Of a stretch of 64,000 bases of DNA, positions 59,958-64,000 are shown one piece after another (positions within the stretch are counted from its first letter, which is position 1; each line of letters begins with the position of its first letter). The stretch spans positions 1,798,001-1,862,000 of the forward strand of contig NZ_CP049253.1 of NCBI RefSeq assembly GCF_011046975.1, read 5' to 3'. The notes beneath the pieces were generated by a model that made no database searches, was not told the origin of the DNA, and saw only the letters and a list, made by a program, of their open reading frames with translations. A program made the translations under genes and the position numbers. This DNA is from Microbacterium amylolyticum (GTDB lineage: Bacteria; Actinomycetota; Actinomycetes; Actinomycetales; Microbacteriaceae).

Positions 59958-60086
59958 ATGAAGGTCTACAAGACCGAACTGATCCGTCAGCAAGGCCCTG
60001 GCGGACGGTCGAGCAGGTCGAGCTTGCGACCCTCGAATACGTGTGGTGGTGGAACCATGAGCGGCTCCACGGGGAACTCGATATGC
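59958..60086 (+). pseudogene. IS3-family transposase (OrfB) C-terminal fragment
   Basis: The plus strand encodes the RNase-H-fold C-terminus of an IS3-type OrfB: KVYKTELIRQQGP, then (after a one-base deletion) WRTVEQVELATLEYVWWWN and HERLHGELDMR. It stops abruptly at the terminal repeat of the ISL3-type element at 60087. It is a dead fragment interrupted by another insertion. Confidence 0.7.
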
Positions 60087-60512
60087 GGCTCTTCGGACAT
60101 TCGGTGGGGGTCATGGGGTGAGGCCGCCGGCGGCGAGGAGCATGCGGAGCCTGTAGTTCTCGCGGTTGCGGTAGCCGCGGGCGAGGCGGCGGTGGAGTTC
60201 GATGATGCCGTTGATGGCCTCTGTGCCGCCGTTCGATGACCTCCCGGTGGTGAAGTAGGCCAGGAACGCTTCCTGCCAACGGCGCAGCGTCCGGCCCAGG
60301 CGACGAAGACCTCGTCGTGGGTGGGGTCGGCCTCGATCGCCGCGACCAGGCGGGCCTGCTGCTTCTCGGTCAGGTTCTCCGCGCCGGCGCGGAGGATGGT
60401 CTGGATCCCGTAGAGCGGATCACCTTTCCGGCCGCGGTGCCCGAGGGTATCCTGCTGGACCCCGCGGCGCTCACCCGGCGAGCCTCAACCCCCACCGGAT
60501 GTCCGAAGAGCC
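60087..60512 (-). mobile_element. Internally deleted ISL3-type element with both terminal repeats
   Basis: About 426 bases bounded by inverted terminal repeats that match at 24 of the first 25 bases (GGCTCTTCGGACAT followed by TCGGTGGGGGT on the left and CCGGTGGGGGT on the right). The inside, on the minus strand, keeps transposase pieces: RRGVQQDTLGHRGRKGDPLY, ENLTEKQQARLVAAIEADPT and, in another frame, an IIELHRRLARGYRNRENYRL tail. The middle is deleted. No matching 8-base target duplication is visible (CGATATGC versus GGTTTTCG), so at least one flank has been rearranged. Confidence 0.75.
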
Positions 60513-60530
60513 GGTTTTCGCACCGTCGCC

Positions 60531-61538
60531 CTATAGCGACGTGCTTGATTCGCGCACGACGAGTTCGGGCTCGAACTCGATCTGCTGCGGCGGAAGCGTC
60601 GTGTCTTCGGCGAGCTGGGCGAGAAGGTCGAGGGCGGTGGACCCGATCAGGTGTGCGGGCTGCCGCACGGATGTGAGGGGAACGACCGTGGACTGCGCGA
60701 ACGCGATGTCGTCGTAGCCGACGAGGGCGATGTCTTCGGGAACGCGGATGTCGTCCAGCATCACGAGCGCTTGCATCACGCCGACGGCGACGAGGTCGTT
60801 GGCGGCGAAGATCGCGTCCGGTCTTTCGTGCGGCGGGCGTTCGGTGATCGATCGGGCGGCCTCGCGTCCGGCGAGAACCGTGAGCTGATCGGTGGCGATG
60901 GTTTCGAGCGTGGCACCGGGCACCTCGGTAACGGCCCTGCGCGCTCCGTCGCAGCGGTCGGCGATCTGACGAAGCGACGCCTGGCCCCCGATGAAGGCGA
61001 TTCTGCGGCGTCCGCCCTCGAGCAGATGTTGTGTGGCGATGTACCCTCCGCGAACATCGTCGACCGCAACGGACGAGAACGTGGAACCGGGCGCGGAGCG
61101 GTCGACGAGGACCACGGGAATGCCGTGATCGCGCAGGCGCTGGGCGTGGCTGAGATCTTCTGAGCTGGGGGAGAGAAGAACACCGCGCACGCGTTGTTCT
61201 TCGAACAGCGCCAAATAGGTGTTCTCGCGATCGCGCCGTTCGTCACTGTTTCCCAGCAGAACCGACAGTCCGTGCGTCGTCGCGGCGTCCTCCGCCCCGC
61301 GGGCGACCGTGGTGAAGAAGGGGTTCCCAGCGTCGAGCACGACGAGTCCGACGGAGGCGCTGCGACCGGCACGCAGCTGCCTGGCCGCGTCGTTGCGGAC
61401 GTAGCCGAGATCAACGATCGCCTGCCGGACGCGTTCGACGGTTCCGTCTGCCACTGTGGTGGGGCGATTGAGCACATTGGAGACCGTGCCGACGGAGACA
61501 CCTGCTCGAACGGCGACGTCGCGGATGCTCACGGCCAT
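60531..61538 (-). CDS. LacI-family regulator, probable repressor of the L-rhamnose operon
   Basis: A 335-residue regulator with an N-terminal LacI helix-turn-helix (SIRDVAVRAGVSVGTVSNVL, NRP) and the hinge (DAARQLRAGRSASVGLVVLD), followed by a periplasmic-binding-protein-type sugar domain with IALVGYDDIAFAQ near the end. AGGAGG lies 7 bases upstream of the ATG at 61538. It is divergent from the rhamnose genes and shares with them a 72-base promoter region containing operator-like repeats, so it most likely represses them until rhamnose, or a derivative, binds. Confidence 0.9.
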   Translation of the reverse strand: MAVSIRDVAVRAGVSVGTVSNVLNRPTTVADGTVERVRQAIVDLGYVRNDAARQLRAGRSASVGLVVLDAGNPFFTTVARGAEDAATTHGLSVLLGNSDERRDRENTYLALFEEQRVRGVLLSPSSEDLSHAQRLRDHGIPVVLVDRSAPGSTFSSVAVDDVRGGYIATQHLLEGGRRRIAFIGGQASLRQIADRCDGARRAVTEVPGATLETIATDQLTVLAGREAARSITERPPHERPDAIFAANDLVAVGVMQALVMLDDIRVPEDIALVGYDDIAFAQSTVVPLTSVRQPAHLIGSTALDLLAQLAEDTTLPPQQIEFEPELVVRESSTSL

Positions 61539-61553
61539 CAGATCCTCCTGAGG

Positions 61554-61593
61554 TTGCAAAGTAGCTTTGATCGTTCCATAATGAAACGATTCA
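61554..61593 (+). promoter_or_regulatory. Promoter and overlapping operators of the rhamnose operon
   Basis: A -35 element TTGCAA (61554-61559) and a -10 element CATAAT (61577-61582) are separated by 17 bases. Two repeats overlap them: CAAAG-TAG-CTTTG (61557-61569) inside the spacer and TGAAACGATTCA (61582-61593), a LacI-type site with central ACG, just after the -10. This layout fits direct repression by the divergent LacI protein. Confidence 0.6.
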
Positions 61594-61610
61594 CATTGGG
61601 AGGTGCGTCG

Positions 61611-61985
61611 ATGACGACAAGCGGTTCACCGCAGCGGGTGCTCTTTCGCCTGCGCGTGAAGCCAGAGATGTTGGACGAGTACCTGCGCCGGCACGATCCG
61701 GTCTGGCCGGAGATGCTCGCGGAGATCGCCGCATCGGGCCGCAGGAACTACTCGATCTTCCACATCGGAGGGGGCGAACTGATCGGCGTCTACGAAACGG
61801 ACGACGACGCCGCATCGCAGCGCTACCTCGCGTCCAGTGACATCGCCGCCAGATGGGAAGCCGAGATGGCGCCCTTCTTCGTCGCACAGACCGGGCGCGC
61901 CGACCAGAACGCCGAGACGTTCCCCGAAATCTTCCACCTCGACAGCCAGCTGCGTGCCGCCAACGGCGGCGGCGCGCACACGTAG
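61611..61985 (+). CDS. rhaM: L-rhamnose mutarotase
   Basis: Interconverts alpha- and beta-L-rhamnose for the isomerase. The 124-residue dimeric alpha/beta protein has the family pattern: QRVLFRLRVKPEMLDEYLRR, HDPVWPEMLAEIAASGRRNY (with the catalytic His) and SIFHIGGGELIGVYETDD, ending FPEIFHLD. I chose the ATG at 61611 after GGGAGG. It is first in the operon, 12 bases before rhaI. Confidence 0.92.
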   Translation: MTTSGSPQRVLFRLRVKPEMLDEYLRRHDPVWPEMLAEIAASGRRNYSIFHIGGGELIGVYETDDDAASQRYLASSDIAARWEAEMAPFFVAQTGRADQNAETFPEIFHLDSQLRAANGGGAHT

Positions 61986-61997
61986 AAAGGCGCGCAC

Positions 61998-63161
61998 ATG
62001 AGCACGCTCACCCCGAACATCCTCGCCGAGCTCGAAAAGCAGGCGATTGAGTTGCCCTCGTGGGCGTTCGGCAACTCCGGCACGCGTTTCAAGGTGTTCG
62101 GCACACCGGGAACGCCCCGCGACCCGTTCGAGAAGGTCTCCGACGCCGCGCAGGTGCACCGTCTGACGGGTCTTGCCCCCACGGTTGCCCTGCACATCCC
62201 GTGGGACAAGAGCGACTACGACGCGCTGCGCCAGCACGCCTCAGACGAGGGCGTTGCGCTCGGCACGATCAACTCGAACACCTTCCAGGACGACGATTAC
62301 AAATTCGGCGCCCTCACTCACGAGGACGGCCGGATCCGTCAGAAGGCGATCGATCACCACCTCGAGTGCATCGACATCATGCACGCAACGGGATCGCGCG
62401 ACCTCAAGATCTGGTTGGCCGAGGGGTCGAACTATCCCGGACAGGCCGATATGCGCGGACGGCAGGACCGCCTGCACGAGTCGCTTCAGACCATCTACGC
62501 GCGTCTCGGTGAGGAGCAGCGCCTCGTTCTGGAGTACAAGTTCTTCGAGCCGGCGTTTTATCACACCGACGTTCCCGACTGGGGGACGTCCTACGCGCAG
62601 GTGGCGGCGCTTGGCGACAAGGCGCTCGTGTGCCTCGACACGGGGCACCACGCGCCCGGAACGAACATCGAGTTCATCGTGATGCAGTTGCTGCGCCTCG
62701 GCAAGCTCGGCTCGTTCGACTTCAACAGCCGCTTCTACGCCGATGACGATCTCATCGTCGGCGCCGCCGACCCGTTCCAGCTGTTCCGGATCGTCTTCGA
62801 GGTCGTGCGCGGTGGCGGATTGAACAATCCCGATGTGCAGTTCATGCTCGACCAGTGCCACAACGTCGAGAACAAGATTCTCGGCCAGACGCGGTCCGTG
62901 CTGAACGTGCAGGAGATGACGGCGCGCGCGCTGCTCGTCGATACCGACGCCCTGCGCGAGGCGCAGATCTCCGGCGACCCGCTGGCCGCGAACCAGGTGT
63001 TCATGGACGCGTTCTACACCGACGTTCGCCCCGCTCTCGCCGAATGGCGCGAGAGCCGCGGCCTGCCTGCCGACCCCATGCGGGCGTTCGCCGAGTCGGG
63101 ATATCAGCAGAAGATCGAACAGGAGCGCGCGGGCGGCCAGCAGGCCGGCTGGGGCGCGTGA
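61998..63161 (+). CDS. rhaI: L-rhamnose isomerase (Gram-positive RhaI type)
   Basis: Isomerises L-rhamnose to L-rhamnulose. The 387-residue metal-dependent TIM-barrel enzyme shows LPSWAFGNSGTRFKVFGTPG, a metal-site Glu in LVLEYKFFEPAFYHTDVPDW, CLDTGHHAPGTNIEFIV with the Asp/His ligands, and SFDFNSRFYADDDLIVGAAD. This is the RhaI type found with a bifunctional RhaD rather than the E. coli RhaA type. It is followed 17 bases later by the aldolase/dehydrogenase gene. Confidence 0.95.
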   Translation: MSTLTPNILAELEKQAIELPSWAFGNSGTRFKVFGTPGTPRDPFEKVSDAAQVHRLTGLAPTVALHIPWDKSDYDALRQHASDEGVALGTINSNTFQDDDYKFGALTHEDGRIRQKAIDHHLECIDIMHATGSRDLKIWLAEGSNYPGQADMRGRQDRLHESLQTIYARLGEEQRLVLEYKFFEPAFYHTDVPDWGTSYAQVAALGDKALVCLDTGHHAPGTNIEFIVMQLLRLGKLGSFDFNSRFYADDDLIVGAADPFQLFRIVFEVVRGGGLNNPDVQFMLDQCHNVENKILGQTRSVLNVQEMTARALLVDTDALREAQISGDPLAANQVFMDAFYTDVRPALAEWRESRGLPADPMRAFAESGYQQKIEQERAGGQQAGWGA

Positions 63162-63178
63162 AAACGGAAAGCACGCCA

Positions 63179-64000
63179 ATGACGAACCAGACTGTCGCAG
63201 ACCTGCTTGAGCGCTCGAACCGGCTCGGCTCCGATCCGCAGAACACCAACTACGCCGGCGGCAACACCTCTGCCAAGGGCACGGCAACCGACCCTGTCAC
63301 GGGGGAACCGGTTGAGCTGCTCTGGGTGAAGGGGTCCGGGGGCGACCTCGGAACGCTCACGGAGGCTGGCCTCGCCGCCCTGCGCCTGGACCGCATGCGG
63401 GCACTCGTCAACGTCTACCCCGGTGTGGACCGTGAGGACGAGATGGTGGCGGCGTTCGACTACTGCCTGCACGGCAAAGGCGGAGCCGCGCCGTCGATCG
63501 ACACGGCGATGCACGGTCTCGTCGACGCGGCCCATGTCGACCACTTGCACCCGGACAGCGGTATCGCGATCGCTACGGCCGCCGACGGCGAGGCGCTCAC
63601 GAAGAAAATCTTCGGCGACAAGGTGGTGTGGGTGCCGTGGCGCCGCCCCGGATTCCAGCTGGGTCTCGACATCGCCCAGATCAAGGCGGCCCATCCGCAG
63701 GCGATCGGCACGATCCTGGGCGGCCACGGAATCACCGCGTGGGGAGACACGAGTGAGGAGAGCGAGAAGAACTCGCTCTGGATCATCGAAACCGCGCAGG
63801 CGTACATCGACGCCAACGGCACGCCCGAGCCCTTCGGCGGCGTTCGCGCCGGCTACGCGGCGCTCCCCGAGGGGGAACGCCGCGCCAAGGCAGCCGCGCT
63901 CGCCGCAACCATCCGCGGGATCGCGTCACATGATGCTCCGATGGTGGGGCACTTCACTGACGCCGCCGTTGTCACCGATTTTCTCGCTTCCGAGCGCGCT
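63179..64000 (+). CDS. rhaD: Bifunctional rhamnulose-1-phosphate aldolase / short-chain dehydrogenase (5' part)
   Basis: The gene runs off the window; 274 residues of the N-terminal class II aldolase domain are seen. It cleaves rhamnulose-1-phosphate to dihydroxyacetone phosphate and lactaldehyde, and the C-terminal dehydrogenase part, not visible here, oxidises lactaldehyde. Blocks include DPQNTNYAGGNTSAKGTATD, LLWVKGSGGDLGTL, the metal-binding HVDHLHPDSGIAIA and TILGGHGITAWGDT. ATG at 63179. A rhamnulokinase gene is expected further downstream. Confidence 0.92.
   Translation, partial: MTNQTVADLLERSNRLGSDPQNTNYAGGNTSAKGTATDPVTGEPVELLWVKGSGGDLGTLTEAGLAALRLDRMRALVNVYPGVDREDEMVAAFDYCLHGKGGAAPSIDTAMHGLVDAAHVDHLHPDSGIAIATAADGEALTKKIFGDKVVWVPWRRPGFQLGLDIAQIKAAHPQAIGTILGGHGITAWGDTSEESEKNSLWIIETAQAYIDANGTPEPFGGVRAGYAALPEGERRAKAAALAATIRGIASHDAPMVGHFTDAAVVTDFLASERA

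Noticed and set aside
1..64000. tRNA, rRNA or CRISPR loci
   Set aside because: I saw no cloverleaf-like TTCGAAT-containing segment with acceptor pairing, no rRNA sequence and no direct-repeat array, though I could not run a dedicated search.

Overview
The window is high-GC DNA with tightly packed genes. Many neighbours overlap by 4 bases (ATGA or GTGA), and GTG starts are common. Gene content points to an actinobacterium of the Microbacteriaceae, probably Microbacterium or a close relative: a coproporphyrin-type heme pathway, F420 genes with luciferase-like oxidoreductases, sortase-type surface anchors, and a dimethylargininase/ornithine aminotransferase pair. The assignment is inferred from content, not from a marker gene.

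Layout. 1-5 kb: an ISL3 transposase tail, an acetyltransferase, two shrunken gene relics, glycyl-tRNA synthetase, a truncated DUF2809 gene, a DUF1801 gene and a squalene-cyclase-like gene. 5-18 kb: a heme locus (hemA divergent from an AI-2E-type permease, then hemE, cgoX, three small envelope genes, chdC, hemC, hemD, hemB and hemL). A decayed one-carbon cluster (FAD-enzyme relic, GcvT/DmdA-like gene, fhs) sits between hemB and hemL. No ferrochelatase is present in the window. 18-24 kb: a minus-strand operon of overlapping genes joins F420 synthesis (fbiC, cofC), an F420-dependent glucose-6-phosphate dehydrogenase, a Baeyer-Villiger-type monooxygenase and an Ogt-like protein without its reactive cysteine. 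24-30 kb: an orphan ABC ATPase, a 3-hydroxyisobutyryl-CoA hydrolase-like enzyme, an LLM oxidoreductase and a broken GH30 surface hydrolase. 30-41 kb: a heterodimeric ABC exporter, a HisC-like aminotransferase, a D-Ala-D-Ala carboxypeptidase, a TPP-riboswitch-controlled ykoEDC thiamine transporter and rlmN. 41-53 kb: a lipoprotein, a second LLM enzyme, a cytochrome b-type protein, a cell-wall 5'-nucleotidase, cofE, ddaH-rocD, a broken dihydroxyacetone kinase with a GntR regulator, and an acyl-CoA synthetase/thiolase pair. 53-60.5 kb: a gluconate permease cut by chimeric ISL3 sequence, then a probably acquired metal/redox module (Crp/Fnr regulator, quinone-reductase-like enzyme, cupin, P-type ATPase, HMA chaperone), closed by nested IS relics. 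60.5-64 kb: a LacI regulator and an L-rhamnose operon running off the end.

A recurrent theme is decay by internal deletion. At least six loci keep a recognisable N-terminus joined to a recognisable C-terminus with the middle missing. These are an LLM oxidoreductase, the DmdA-like gene, fhs, GH30, dihydroxyacetone kinase, and an operator fused to a gene tail at 42.7 kb. Three apparently intact enzymes also lack signature residues: the Ogt-like protein (PVHR), the CofH half of FbiC (no cysteine cluster) and the thiolase (no C-terminal cysteine). I see no CRISPR array, tRNA or rRNA. The closest thing to a new system is the IS-bounded metal module with a palindromic FNR-type box, a CPG-motif ATPase and its own Crp/Fnr regulator.
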